NCBI GenBank assembly: GCA_030141605.1
Contig: JAQGDQ010000135.1
Location: 1-64,000 of the forward strand
From: Tubiluchus corallicola
Lineage: Eukaryota; Priapulida; Priapulimorpha; Priapulimorphida; Tubiluchidae
Direction of reading: 5' to 3'
DNA length: 64,000 bases
Numbering within the stretch: position 1 is the first letter of the stretch; every line of letters starts with the position of its first letter. This document shows, piece after piece, positions 1-14,600 of the stretch. The notes beneath the pieces are model-generated. The model did not search any database. It saw nothing but the letters and a program-made list of their open reading frames with translations, and was not told the DNA's origin. A program made the position numbers and the translations under genes.

Positions 1-122
1 GACTAATTATAGTCATTTACTATGTGAATAATTAATTTCTGTGCTACAAGGAAACGCAGCAAAGTAGTCTTGTACCCTGCGGTACCTTTTATGTTAATTC
101 CACCAGCACCTAATCATCTCAC

Positions 123-219
123 CTTTCAACTCTTCCCTATTCGTCTCGTAATAATCCAGCTGTGACAGCGACGAGTTTCCAGCAGCACTAGCCAGCGTGC
201 CACCCCAATTATTATCCAT
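123..219 (-). CDS. Probable first coding exon of an unidentified gene (partial, runs off the left edge)
   Basis: On the minus strand an ATG at 219 in a good context (AAGAAATGG) opens a 32-codon frame, MDNNWGGTLASAAGN... to ...LDYYETNREELK. It ends at 123 directly before a strong donor, G|GTGAGAT. The segment is richer in G+C than its surroundings and reads as a hydrophilic protein N-terminus. The rest of the gene would lie at lower coordinates outside the window. I do not recognise the family. Its start lies about 2.9 kb downstream of the ST13 stop on the same strand, so the two genes are head-to-tail. The interval 220-720 would then be its 5' UTR and promoter. The call rests only on start context, open frame and donor. 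Confidence 0.42.
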
Positions 220-3116
220 TTCTTGCTGCTATGCTATCCAATGCACACACGTAACAATGCTATCAGCTGATTCATACAATGCACGTAATGTGGATTCACA
301 CTTTGTCACATAGTATCTGTTTAATTTCAACGCGCACTATACATTTTCTATACATCAACACACAGCTCTGTCAGACGCATGGCAGAGTTTAAAAGTTCGG
401 TCAGTGTTCTTCGCATTAACACTTCAAAGGTTCTTTTCGACAAACTCGGTTGACATGCAAAAGTCGGAACACACCCAGTAAACGCACATACTAGCGTTTT
501 CTATTAACTTTACCCATATAGCAATCGAAGCGAAGAACGCTTTTGCTGTGGCATTCACTGAAAGCAAATACACCCAAAGCCTAGCCTCTACCTGCTATGC
601 GCCACAGCTAACCTGTTCCTGAGAGTGCCCACGGCCATAATAATTACGTGGGCCAGTAGGGAGTATGGCTCAGTACGCGTCTGCTAAGAGGGCAAACTCT
701 TATTCACTAACCCACTTAGTTAATGTTCTTATCTACTTAAAGAAAAAATACATTCAAAAATTACACTAAAAGAAGTATTGAACAATGCCTTCTTTCGAAT
801 GAGGGCGCCTTTGTAGAATTTTACTCGGCAAACATTAAGTTAGATTGCAGTGTGTGCCTTCAAGTTACACTGATGAGTAAAACACCGTATTTGATTTAAA
901 CGCCTTTAGCTCTTATTTTAATACAACTAGATAATATACTGCTTATCGTGTTTACAGAATCTTTGGAGTTTTCAAACCCAGAACAAAAGTATAAATGTTC
1001 AAACTAATACCAATAATTGGCATTTATACACTAACAAAACTTAAACAGAGCACAAACTAATGAAGCTTGCACCACTAAAAACTAAACAAAGTGCTGTAAG
1101 CTAATAAAGCTCATGCAGAGAAAAACGTAATATGAGTAATGCACAGCACTTATAACTTGTCAATCACACTTAAGAGAATATGACAACTGCTGTTTGCAAA
1201 CTGGCTAAGGTACTCTAGAAACTAATAACTAGCAATGCCAATGCTAGGTTAAATGCCAACAATAGGCTGTTAAAGTCTGCCTTGGCTCCCAACACAAAAC
1301 CCTTTTTGACACAAGATTTTCTGAAAGAGTTCAAGTTGTTCACGAGATTATTCAACTGCCAATAATAATTTCGATTTCTCAGACTAAATTTCTACTCACT
1401 CTGCTCTATACCAAATCACATATTTTAAGTCACAAAACAAACAGAAAAATGTATTGTTTCACAAAAAATGTATTATACCCAAAAATTATGTGACAATTGA
1501 CTTATGTGATCTAAGCAAAATATTCTACAAATTGAGGGCTCAATTCATATTCAAGTTATGCAATACATAGCATGATCATAGTTACTGTAACTACACAAAA
1601 AAAACCATTGAGAAAATGCAGATGCAATTTACAGTTAGACTTCTGTAGTCACCGAAGCGAATGTAATGCAGCTTTTGCATACATTAGACAATTTAGCCTA
1701 AAATATTACTTCAAAAATCGTGACACAGCAACCCTGCATTACGCAGCCTACATGCAACGTTAATTCTTACACACACACACACATATGTATATATATATAT
1801 GTATGTAATAATAAATATTGATATTTGTTAAACTCAATGCTGAGGCAGAGGTGCTGAATAACTGTCAACTATTAGCATTACCAAAACACCAAATAAAAAA
1901 TGAAACATGTTTGACTATTGGTATATTCCGAATCACAACTTAGCGTAATTAAAGCAAAAAGAAAACATGTCAAGCGTATTATCTACGACAAACATTAATA
2001 TAATTATAAGGTGGACCTATAGACTATTTTCATAATATCTAAATCTACAACTTTGTATGTAGACATGACAATAAAAGTCAGCATTTATCAACAAATGAAA
2101 ATGGCTAGATTAGAAGTTAGATAATTCAAATTCACAAATTTGCATCAACACATACACTAATGCATCAATTATAATCAGTTTAATCACTGAACACGATACA
2201 ATTTTTGTCAAAATAAAGCTGGCAGATGTTTCAAGTGTTATGATCTTTAGAATTGTAAGTTGGGCAAAAGTGACAAAAAGGTGACATTTCTTACTTACTA
2301 ATTAAATGTTTCAAGTGTTATGATCTTTAGAATTGTAAGTTGGGCAAAAGTGACAAAAAGGTGACATTTCTTATTTACTAATTAATAACGTTTCAAGATA
2401 ATATTTCAAAGTCTAAAATTTTCACAAAGGCAAATATCCTCACATGACAAATCATTGAAAAGTTTGAGTAGAGCATTACTTAAATATTGACGGTTGTGTT
2501 GCATATCACTGCACTGCTTATATCATTTTTCTTCCTCATTTTGGCGAACAAACATCCATGTGAATCTAATCTGATTAATTCCTTGATACATACAAGACAC
2601 ACAAAACAATGACATGGTTTTTAGAAAAGCACTTCACAAAAGGAGTGTAATGAAATATATAACCATATTTGGATAACTAATGTAAGTACAACCAAGGACA
2701 CCATTTAAATGTTACCAAAGGGCATCTAACATGGTGTCTTGAAAAAGATGAGTGGGAAACTGGATTCATAAAAACCTAAGACCTGAACGTGTGAGACAAT
2801 CAAAACTCCTCTTGATCGCTTTCCTCTCGCAAGGTTAAGCGGCATTTACAAGACATACGGAGTGCAATATGTACTACCGTGTAAACCATACTACTGGTCT
2901 GATAAAAGGGTACAATGAAAACAATATAAAGTGATTTTTGCGCAATAACGCATAAAGCATTCCGCACGTCTGGTAAACGACGGTTTAGTCATCAACATCA
3001 TTGACAAAACGCAACTAAACAAATAAACGCAGTCCAAGTTGTCAAAGAGAACATAAGTGCAGTCAATACTATGAAAAAAAAACAACAAACTGCACTTAAT
3101 ATAAATTCAAACTCAT
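220..3116. other. Intergenic: possible promoter of the left gene, ST13 3' UTR and AT-rich DNA
   Basis: No convincing open frame is present. The part 220-720 is less AT-rich and may hold the 5' UTR and promoter of the gene starting at 219. The part next to 3116 should be the ST13 3' UTR. A (CA)n/(TA)n microsatellite lies at about 1767-1805 and an 80-bp tandem duplication at 2227-2386; otherwise I see nothing. Confidence 0.5.
2227..2386. repeat. 80-bp tandem duplication
   Basis: Two adjacent 80-bp units (2227-2306 and 2307-2386), each starting TGTTTCAAGTGTTATG, differ at essentially one base in the TTAC/TTAT TTACTAATTAA stretch. A fragment of a third unit (GTTTCAAGA) follows at about 2390. The near identity points to a recent duplication. 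No coding potential is visible. Confidence 0.9.
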
Positions 3117-5664
3117 CTAGTCAATATCGTCCATGGAAGGAGGCGGTCCACTTGGTTTTGACTGCGCAGTCGGATCAGGATTGCTGTCAGTAGGAGGCGT
3201 TGTATTGGACGCACCAGTGGTGCCACTTGGTCTTGGAGGAAATCCAGGCATGCCTAAATGATATGAAACAGCATCGTTTTATAACATTATTTGCAATTAC
3301 ACACTATCCAAGAATGAAATGCAATTTTTTATGCAGCTTGGTGCTATCGCTATCGCAATTTAATAAATCTGTGCATCAGTTTCCAGTTTCCAATCTGAGA
3401 TGAAATGTCTATAAACATGCAGAATTAATTTAACTACACTGTTTAGTGTAATTAATCTGTGTGAGACTAATTATGAATCCAACTTTTCAATGTACACTAT
3501 CAAAATTAGTCTGTGTTAGACTATTTTGCATACAGACTAATTAGATTAAACAGTGTAGAAAAGGTTAATTTGAAGTTAATAAAGTCACAGACTCACTAAC
3601 AAATTTTCAATAGCAAACAAAAGGTATTCAACCACACAATAGCATACAGTTTAAATCGATATGAAGTTACATCCGTAAAAACTGATTTAATAAATTAATA
3701 CTAATTTGGTAATACTAATATACATAAACAATGGTACAACTTAGATTTTAAACCTAAGAATTTACATAATTTTCAGCCTGAATTCAAGACAATATTATGC
3801 CAAACGAGAGGCATCTTATATACAAGCAAACTGTGTCGAACTTGTGCTACACTCAAAGTCTCTATCACAAGTTAGCCAACTAGACTGAAATTTGTGACAA
3901 GAAGTCAAAATCCAGAAAAAAACTTTTTAAGTATAGAATTCATCACATCTGGATACCATGTTTCAAATTCCTAAGTTTCAGTGTTGGCATCATGCCTTTC
4001 ACATCATTTTCTTTTAGAGGGACAAGGGAAGCAAAGGCATGTGTCCAGACAATTTTACTAAAAGTATAAATACAACGAAATAACGTGAAGTAGCATTTTC
4101 AGAAAACAAAATCATAAACAATGTATTACTGTGACTGTGCAAACTGCTACCTTTGACTTAGACTCAGTAATACTCATAAGAACACTAACCTCCAGGCATC
4201 CCACCTGGCATCCCACCCGGCATGCCACCTGGTCCACCGCCCATTTTTGAAGCCATTTTACTCATGAAACTCATCACTTTCGGGTTGTTCTGATACTTGG
4301 AAATGTTCACCGGATTTTTGCTGATTTCCTCGAATGCCTTCACAATTTCCGGATCCTGAAATTATCGCTATGCTCAAGTTTTCCGAAAATTATCATTGAG
4401 ATAATTGCCTGTTAACCATAGATTTTCTAGGTAACAAGGATAATAAAAGTTTTCCCTTTTTGTTATATTCAATGTACTTTTAACCAACTAATATGTGATG
4501 GTCTTATATATTTTATGAATTAATTTTTTAGTAATTTTGATGATCTTTTACTTGTCAGATGCACTTGATCATCAAGTAAAATGCATTAAATATATTCAAT
4601 AAATTATTATTATTATTATTATTATTTTAATATTCTTGGAGAAACAATAATTTACTGAACGCTAAACAAATAAAAAATTATTTGCACTTTTGTAAGTTAG
4701 TGAGTGATTAACGCAAAACATAATGAGTTCTTATAATTACTTCTAACATTTTTGTCACTTGCAACCATATATGCTTATGCCACTCAAATACTAAAGCAGT
4801 AATTGTAAACCAAAGTTTAATTCACAACTGCAAATAGAAAAAATAAGCAGCGAATGTAAACCTGGAAAGCGCTGATGATTTCTGGGTCACCCAACAAGTT
4901 CTGTAAGTTGGGCATGCCGCCCGCAAAACCGGCCCCTGGAGGAAATTCATGTTCCTCATCAGCATCATGCTTGGCTCTGTCCTAAAAAAACAAATTAAAA
5001 AGGTGGAAGAATGATGTTTCAAAAAATTTCATGCTATTGAAGGAAGTTTCTAATCTGAAAACTCATTAAACTAATATTTTCTCCCACTTCTTTAAAGCTA
5101 GAAAAAATATTACACCTCGGAAAGAGGCAGCTGTCAAATAATCTGTCAAACAGTCTGGAAGTCTGCACATCTAACTATAGTGCTAGTTCTACAGATATAG
5201 TGCTGAAGACTAATATGTGATTGGTTAGCTAAATGTTGTCACTTCTCGAAACGATTAATTTTGTCAAGCTATCTATTCATAAACCACTGCATTTAGTCAA
5301 AAGTCGATTGTGGACTAGTCCACAATTTTTCAGTGTCTCATTTTTTCTCTAACTCATTACCCGGAAAGGGTAATAATTGTTAAAAATAAACCGCAATTGT
5401 TTATAACCACTCTGGCGATCACAGTCATAATCTAACTAATTAATGATCGATTTTTCTTATAACTTCAGATTGCAGAAAAATACTTAAAGAAGACAAACGA
5501 TTTATACTAAATTCACACGAAAAACCATGCACTGGAATTTTGCACTGGTGGTGTCACATTTTGCTCTGGCTGCGACTTCGCCATGCCACAAATTTTGAAT
5601 ATGCTCTATCATAAAACTGGTGTGAGAAAATACATTAGTCAGCAATGACAACTGTGTTTTATAC

Positions 5665-5697
<33 letters not shown>

Positions 5698-8600
5698 CGT
5701 CTTTAAACTAATAAACCAGCAACTAGGGAACTCTAGTGACCAGTTTTAAACACGTGTGCAGCATAACATATTTTCGTTTCAACACTGTTTACTCAAGAAA
5801 GTGATGACACAGTCTGAAAGATTCGACATCTTTTTACAGAAATGGTACAGAAACATTATTGAAAATTGTTCCTTCTTTTTGACAAAAAAATTGACTGTAC
5901 ATTTCATTACAGAAAAGAACCTATTGAAGCTCACTCACTGCTTGTGCTTTAGCATGTGCCTCTCTTGCTTTTTTTACTCTTTCTTGTTTTGCTTTGATTT
6001 CTTTCTCTTCTTGACGTCGCTCTCGCTTCCTCTTGTGTTCTGCCAACTTATGAGCCTGTTTAAAAAACAAATCAATTACTTCGGATAATAGAAAAAATGT
6101 AAATTATATATAACTATTGTTTCCCACAGTATTTTTGGGGAAACAAAAATAAAGAACAGAGTAAATGAATAAGAAAAGTCTGTTCAATAGTAAATTCTTA
6201 CGCACATACATTAGGTGTCACAGCTTTCAGCCATTCGTTAGCTGAATCATCGTAATCGATCTTGCAAGTTGTCTGCAAATCATGCGCTGCCTCCTCCCAA
6301 TGACCAAGCAACCTGTAAATTATCACTTATAAATCATAAACATGTCTGGTAAGCAGATTAAAATGGGAACACAAATAGTTAGTTAAAAAAGCATACAAGA
6401 TACTGAAACAAAGTATTCAGTATTTAGCTTCCAACAATGAGCAATTTTAAATGCAAATCAAACATGGTACATGTCCATGTAGAAACTTTATAGTTTATTG
6501 CTGAACTTGTAAGAAATTTGCAGCTAGGAAGATGTTTTAGACTGAAGTTAAAGATCTAGCTGGTTCCTCTGGTGGTTCTGGTGGTTAGACTGGACTATGA
6601 ATGAAATCTCTGTTGAACTGTAGAAGACTTTATTTATGCTATTTATACATATTACACTGTTGTATTTACAGGAAAAACAGAAACACATGTAGATGGTGTC
6701 AATTCAGCAGCAATATGCCTCCATGCTGGCCTAGACCTGACAAGTCACATGCACCTACAGAGCCTACCTGATTGACCAGTGAACCTCACTAGTAGATTAT
6801 GTAACCAGATTTGGGAAGCCGAAATGTGTGACAGAGCAGTACAAACCAAGGCAACAACCTGAATGAAAACTGGGTCAAGTGATAATAATAAAGAAAATTA
6901 AATTTAAATACAGGTGGCAGCACATGTTCAATTATTTTGTAGTAATAGTTTTTAAGGTTTGATCATATGATGCGCAAGTGAAAATGCGCAGTAGTCTATA
7001 ATAAAGAATCAGAAAAGTTTTCAGGCACTGCTTTGTTACCAGGACCTATAAAAGTGATGTATCGATAAAGTTAATACTCTTTCATTTTCGATGCGCCCTG
7101 AATTTTTAAGTTATGATTAAATAAATTCAGCCGTAACACAATATAAAAATTCAAAACAACACTGTTGGAAATGAATGCTATCAAGAAATCACGACACGAT
7201 GTTTTGTATTGTACTGTGTTATTCAAGAATAAGTTTGTCTTGGATTTTCACATTGTGCTAGAATTGCTAATTGTATGCACTTGAAATCAAGAGTAGTGAC
7301 CAAAGACTTGTAGAATTTCAACACTTCTATGACATTAACGAGCATAAGCCAAATTTGATAACATTAAACAAAGCATTATACAACCGCCAACAGAATATTT
7401 TTTGCACATTATGCAAAAGATATTTCACCACAAGTTTTTTTTGCCAAAATTTAAAAGCTCAATGTTGACTTGTTGATCTAAAGCAAATTAAAGGTATGGG
7501 TGATTTTTATACTCTTTTAAAAACCTTTCCAAGAGATGCTTTGTTTTTTAGGGTAAAATCTAATACTTTTGCTCGATTTAGTATCGCTGGCTATGTTAGA
7601 ACTGTTTGTACCATCTTGGCAACTTGCAGAAAGACCACTATCATAATGAATGGCTGAAGTGTGTTAGCAAATATCAGCCAAAATATGTAAAATGGTCAAA
7701 ACAGCCAAGAACAGAAAGCTAGGTAAATGTTTATAAATGTATATTTGAATATAAGAGCAACTACACTGACATACATGTGAGCTCTGCCTCGCCACTTGTA
7801 CCCTGCAGCTGAATCTGGGTTGAGCTCTATAGCTTTCGTAGCATCTTTTATAGCTGCGTTAGGCTTCTGTAATTTGATGTAAACACTGCAACAGAAAGCA
7901 TTAATCATGATCATACAAATCCTCCAAGTTCAACATTTATTTGCAAAAAGATAGGAACAGAGAGGTTTCTTTTCTAGCTAAGTACTTTTTAAATAAATGA
8001 TAATTAATGTACAATAAAAAAGCAAGAAAATTACACTTTAAATTTAATTCGATGGCTTTCAAATTATTCCTCACATAATCAATACTAGTGCACACTAGTT
8101 ATACAGCTTTGCAAAATTAGACTACAAGCATTACAAATCTTGCATGAATTCCACACTTCGAAATAAAATAAAAATAGTTTAACAGACAATTTATTGAGCA
8201 ACACAGCTCAAGATTTTGGCAATTTAACGGTAGTTTTTTTCAAATATATATAAATATATATATATATGTTTACAATCATTATTTCTCATATAATTGACAT
8301 TAGTGCACACAAGTTACACAGCTTTACAAAATTAGATTACAAGTATATATATCTATATATACAATCAAATTTTGAAAAAAATTGTTACCTTTAGGATTGT
8401 TTTTTTTTAAAATCATTTCTTAAACCCATTTAACTTTCATACTTCATTGAGTGTATCTAAATATAAATACCTCTAGATTGAGCCTAAAACTCTAATGTAA
8501 AACTGCACTATGAAAAATAAAATTACCTTGCACGTTTTGCATATAAAGGAGCTGAATGTGGATTCAATAAAATGGCTTCTGTAAATAAGGTAATTGCTTT

Positions 8601-11600
8601 ATCCATTTCACCTGAAAAAATTAATTATTTATACTCTGACTTCTACAAAGATTTAACTAATGGTAATATATGTACATAAGTTATTAAAAGCATTTTACAA
8701 GACAAAGCAACTAAAAATTATTTACTACATCCTGCTCTAAACATACGCCCTGGCACAACTATTTAAGAATAGGCTTCACTAACAGCCGGTGACACTATAG
8801 AATACTGACTCGGCTTTAAGTAAGAATTTAAATTCTTTAAATAACCACACATAGACAATAAAAAAAGATTTATTTCGCTTTACCACTGTTCACGATTGAT
8901 TTTAAGTCAGGCTAATGGCACTGGTCTAAATTCTCGATCAATTATTACATTCTCTTCTTCGACTTGTAAACTAGACATTTCAAGTGCATAAACTTGTTGC
9001 TTTATTGCACAGAAACCTGTCGTTTTCTACAGGAACACACCAGTTTTGTGTACCACACCACTGTTGTCATAGTAACAACAGATATAATAAACTCATAATT
9101 CAGGTATTTAATCATATCTAACTCATACGTAAACTCGATTATGTATATAATTAATAAGAAGTGAAACATCGCTTTTACTATTTGCTTACACAAGTTTTTT
9201 AGAGAATTAATAATTGCAGAAGAAAGCTTGTACATTAGCCCTAGACAGTTCCACAGTGCAGTGGCGTGTTTGTGGCAAGCAGGAGAAAAAACTTCTGGCG
9301 CCCTTTTAATGTTTTGATCATTTGTTTCGTGGGTAAAGCCACAAACTGAGTGTGTTTTTTGCGTCCCTGAGCCCAACTTTCCTTTTTCGATATTATGGGA
9401 TAAAGGCAAACGAATAAGAATCACCCTAAGTTTGAAGTGCAGTACTGGAGCAGAGAAACTCTTTACCATGCATTAGTTGTAAATATCACGATGGTCCTTA
9501 AACATTCAGCTCCAGGACTAAAGCATGCAAAGATTTGAAAGATACAAAACACTACAATTTTCACAAATAATACAATCAGCATTTACAGAAACGCCAGTGT
9601 TTCTCCCGAAATTATTGATCTGCTAAGTCACAAGCCACCCTACACATTTAAGTAACAACATTAGCTTTTTCCTAGAGTGTATATAGTAATTAAGTGAGCT
9701 ACGAAGATCTCTGATTGGGCAATTTCGTTGTAGTTATAAAACCTTTGTTAACTGTTTTGTTAATGTCGGATTAGTAATTAACAATTAACAGTCAGTGAAT
9801 TTTATGCCTTCTCATCCTTGCACCCGGAGGTGATTGAACCCTGTTACCCCCACCTTGCTACGCCTCTGCAACAGCATTACACTGATTAACTTAATAAATA
9901 AGAGAATATGTTTTACAGACAACCTTCAGACAAGGCAGATAAGCCTTCACTACGTTTCTCATCAGACTGGTCTATCATTGCTTCAGTCACCTATAAATGC
10001 AATTTAGGGTCGATTATGCAAAGTCAATGTTTTGACGATTAGAGATTAAAAATGCTTCAACTACTACATATGTACTGTTGAATTTAAAAAACGAAAAAAC
10101 CATGAGAGAAATTTAAATAAGAAACTTTCAAAAAGAGCAACACCTTATCAACTTGTTTACTTATCTATTAGCTGCTTTAACCAAGTCTTAAATGCTTCTT
10201 AATTAATGGCACAACAATCACCTTATGTTTATGATCAAAATATTCATGTTTTCAATTCTTTGATTTAGCCTCAGATTTGATGACTGCGTGTTTACAATTT
10301 TAGGTAAATTGATGCAATGGCAATGCTAATATCCATTGCTTTTGTTTTTATAAAATTGCCTTAGAAATGAATCAAATATGACATCTAAGTAAATGAACCT
10401 TGTAATATAAACGAATGAATGCATTCAACCCAGAATTACACTAAATGCATTACAATCACTCCAATGCCATCTATGCACAGTAAAATACAAGCTAATACAA
10501 TAAAAAGAGAATATCACTTTAAAATACAAAAAACACCTCTTTATTTTCATCACCCATTGTGTGTTCTTCATCTGGTTCTCCTTCAATCACACCAGTGTTG
10601 TCCAATTCTGAGAAAAAAATTTGGTTACAAAATTAATGATAGGTATGTACATAAAAACACAACTCTATCTCACGTTCCACAGGAAATATAAAATTCAAAC
10701 TCAAAAGAAAAAATGTGCCCAAAAATTTTTTGATGGCTAAAGCTGTACCACATAATAAAAAACAAATTGTCTGTGTAATTATTAACACTGTTTGATATTA
10801 CACTTTCCAATACAATACATTTTGTCAAAAGTTTTAATATGAAGTAAAGAGAACTTGTAGTTTGCTTTCACATTTCATATACTACCTCAATGAATAATGA
10901 GAACGCTAATAAGCAAACAATTACGAGTAGTGATTTCCCCAAAAATTTGAACCTAAAAAGGACAAATACACTTAATTGCTGACTAATAGCTAAACGGTGA
11001 TTACTCAAAGCAGAATGGCCACATTTAAACACAAATGACTTGTTTTGAAATATCACTTTTTGCTTGTTGTACATCCCTAATTTTTTTACAAGAAGAGAAC
11101 AAATGACTCAAATGATGAAGTGAACTATACAAAAAATAATTGATTATTTTGTGATAATTTATATAGTGATTATAAACACCAAGCACGCAATGGCAATGTA
11201 GCTTTACTGCTTAGATAATACATTTTTACATACGAATTTTTTCTACCCAATTTACATATTTTATGTATTAACGAAACATTAGGCACAGTTACAGTGCCAA
11301 CTGATGCAAAGAACTAGTAAATTGCAAAGTAGATTAGTTTACAGGCCAGGCAACTGTGAACAGCGTACTCATGAGCATTATTGACACAGCTGCAATAGCA
11401 AAAAATTACCTAAATGCAAGATTCGACAAAGCACACAAGAAAACAAATGTGATGTAATTATTGTTTGCAATAATAACAAATTAATATAAAAGATAAATGA
11501 AGCAAATATGAGTAAAAAAGAAGGCTTAATTAAATTAGTCAAACTATGGCAGATTCCATTGTGTGATAACAGATCCCATAGGAAATCTGCTATATAAACT

Positions 11601-14600
11601 CCTGTTTCGCCAGCCTGATAACAATTACTAATAACAAAGCTATTTGCACGTACACGTGCAACTTATAGTCTGTACCAGAATAGTGGTTAGTGAAACTCTT
11701 CAAGCTGTTCGCACATCTAGAGAAGCGCCAGAATATTCTTTAATTAAATTAACCTCAACTATGAAGATGTATGGACTAAACGACTCTTTGGCGAGAAATT
11801 TAACAGACAGCAACACAGAAATCGGATTTGCAGACCCAGTCGTTTTTGCTGCAAATGTTATAGCTGTTCTCTTGATAATTGTGTGCAACTGCTTAGTAAT
11901 TATCTGTGTTCTGAAATATGAATTCTTGCAGACAATTCCAAACAAGTAAGAATTTAATTTTGATTTGAGCACATATTTTATGCACTATTTCAAAAGGGTA
12001 CAAAATGGCAGAGAAAAAGACTAGGGAGGGTAAGTTTGGCAACAAATCTTAAATCTTAAATGGGAATGGTCTGCAGAGAAAACGAGGAAAACAGAAAAAA
12101 GAAAGAAACAAAGAAATGTACAAACAAATAGCACTACATGCAATCTGTTATTCAATTTTCTAGGTTCATTTTAAGCTTAGCAGTTGCTGATTTAACAGTT
12201 GGAATTTCAAATACCTTCTATATGGTGATAGATTGGATCGTACCTACTAAAAAAAGGACAATTACGTAAGTAAAATCTTTATTCATAGCTGCTTTAAAAA
12301 TCTGAACTGTTGCTACTGCCTAATAGTTAAAGTTATCCAAAAGACGCTACTAATCTCGTCAATACAATTACACTATGATCTACTGTTCCTTGACAGGTTG
12401 TCATTGTGGCACAAGCAAAAGCGCAATAACGTAACAATAGCTACGACAACGGCAACACAGAAATGTAATTTTGATTATCTGTAAGAAATTAATTATAATA
12501 ATACATGCTCATACCAGGAATTGGCATAATTGTTCTGAAATTTCTTTTGTCAGGTTTTTCTACTGTTTCATCAGAATAGGAATACTTGACGTGTGCCTCA
12601 TGGCATCAATAACAAGTTTGTTAGGAGTCACAGTCGACAGGTACATCAACATAATCTACCCCCTCCACTACCCAACCATAATCACCCCCACCAGAGCTAC
12701 AATTGTTCTTATCTCCGTATGGATCTGGTCTTGTTTCTTCACTCTTGTTCCAATGATAATATGGCACAACCTTCAACAGTCCTGTTTCATTGAAGTTTTC
12801 ATTAACAAGTACTAATGGCTGGCACAGATTATCTACTACTTTATAGTTGTCTTCACAATATCAGTTCTTTACAGCAGAATATTCCACGAAGCATGGAGAA
12901 AAACTAGACAAGTCGGTACCACAAGGAACAAGAATGAAAGTTTCAAATCGAAAATAAAAATAGCTAAAGTTTTCTTCATAGTGTTTGGCTATCTCTTTGT
13001 ATCGCTGACACCATGTTATATCATCTATACTCACTTGGCAATAATTGAAAAAGATCATCTTAATGTTCCCTGGACAAGACTTATTGGTGTAACTGATCTA
13101 CTTGTACTTTCAAATTCGGTAATGAATTCCGTCATTTATGCATGGAAATACCAAGATTTCCGTAGAGCTATGAAAAAGTTGTGCCAATGCAGAGGTTAAA
13201 GATGTCTGCACAATGGCAAATCAGCAGGTGTGTAAGTATAATATATAGCAAACAGTAGCTCTTACTTTTTATTATTATGCACTAGTTTGATAATAAATTC
13301 TGCAATTGAACATATAACAAAAGCAAATTCACTATTGTGTAAAATGTTGTCTATTGTGCCAAAACCGAGCAATAGTACTTGTATAGTAGGCACATGTTTC
13401 TAGCAAATTCTGCAATTTGTCAAAATTGTGTCACATGATTGGTCAACACGTCTTTCATAGAATGTCGAATGCAAACTTAGAGTTCGAGCGAAGATGTAAC
13501 AATGATATGTTAATAATATTAGTATGTATTAATATTTAGAATTTCTAGTGTTCTACAATAAAACAAATAATAGCTAGTTTTTCGAACAACAGGTGCATCA
13601 TCAAGATCATCACTACAAGCACCACTGCCCTCAAACTAGGCAATGCTTGTATAATTTTTGTTATAATTTATCAGCAATTAATTAGTTACATGTTAATTAG
13701 TATTGTAACATTAAGTTTAATGAAAAATTATTTAGTTTTTAGCTATTGCTGTAGTGCCAACTCTTTAACAAATGGACTGGGAAACTATATCTTTTTGCAT
13801 TTTGTTGTCAATAAACAAAGATAATCTAACCTAACACAGCAAAAACAAGCAATTACGCAAAACCATTATAACTAGACTCTAAAATTTAGTTTAAAAGGGG
13901 GTGTTGTGAAAGAAATGCCATTTAATAAGCCTTTATGCTTAACAACTGATGCAAAAGCAAAACAGTTCGCATGAGATTGGAAGAACAAACTAGACAAATC
14001 CAAGTAGCATTATACAACCTGACAAACTTAAATTCGATCAACTACCAAAATTACAACACAGGATAGGATAGGATCCATGATGGTGCGGGAATATAGAGCA
14101 TTTTAGAAAATGGAAGTAAATGAAGTGAAAGATTTTTATGGGATTAAGTAAGTCTACAAATATCGATTGTTCATTCCACAAAACGCAAGATCAACATTAT
14201 GGTTTTATGACGATGGAACAAGAAAAGTTTATTGATGAAACATTTTTGACATTTGTGCTTACAGGAAAAAGTGTTAGTAAAAAAATAAGCAAAACCACTT
14301 GACCAGTAAGAAGTGTTTCGTAAAAAAGAATCCAAAAGTTAGCTAAAAACCAATTAGCACTTTTCATATTTGTCAGGCGAGACGAGTAGCTGGCTACAAG
14401 TAAATGAATGAGTGAGAGTTGGCAAAAGTGTTTCCAGGCAGTTTCATTCACAACACTGTCCCCTTAATTCGGGCATGGTGCACATATGTTCTAACATAAT
14501 TAAGGCACTTCTGCCGGTTCCACAATTCATTTTACAAAATTAACCTTAACAAATGCCCACGTTGCCGGAAACATATTCCGATGGAACTATTGTTGTATTT

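Noticed and set aside
5756-6088. Plus-strand open frame of 110 codons (Phe/Leu/Cys-rich)
   Set aside because: It overlaps antisense the ST13 exon 5939-6055 (charged helix); the hydrophobic composition is the complement of the Lys/Glu-rich exon.
9002-9469. Minus-strand open frame of 155 codons
   Set aside because: Most of it lies inside the hAT-like MITE; the homologous copy at 61771-62282 shows no conserved long frame.
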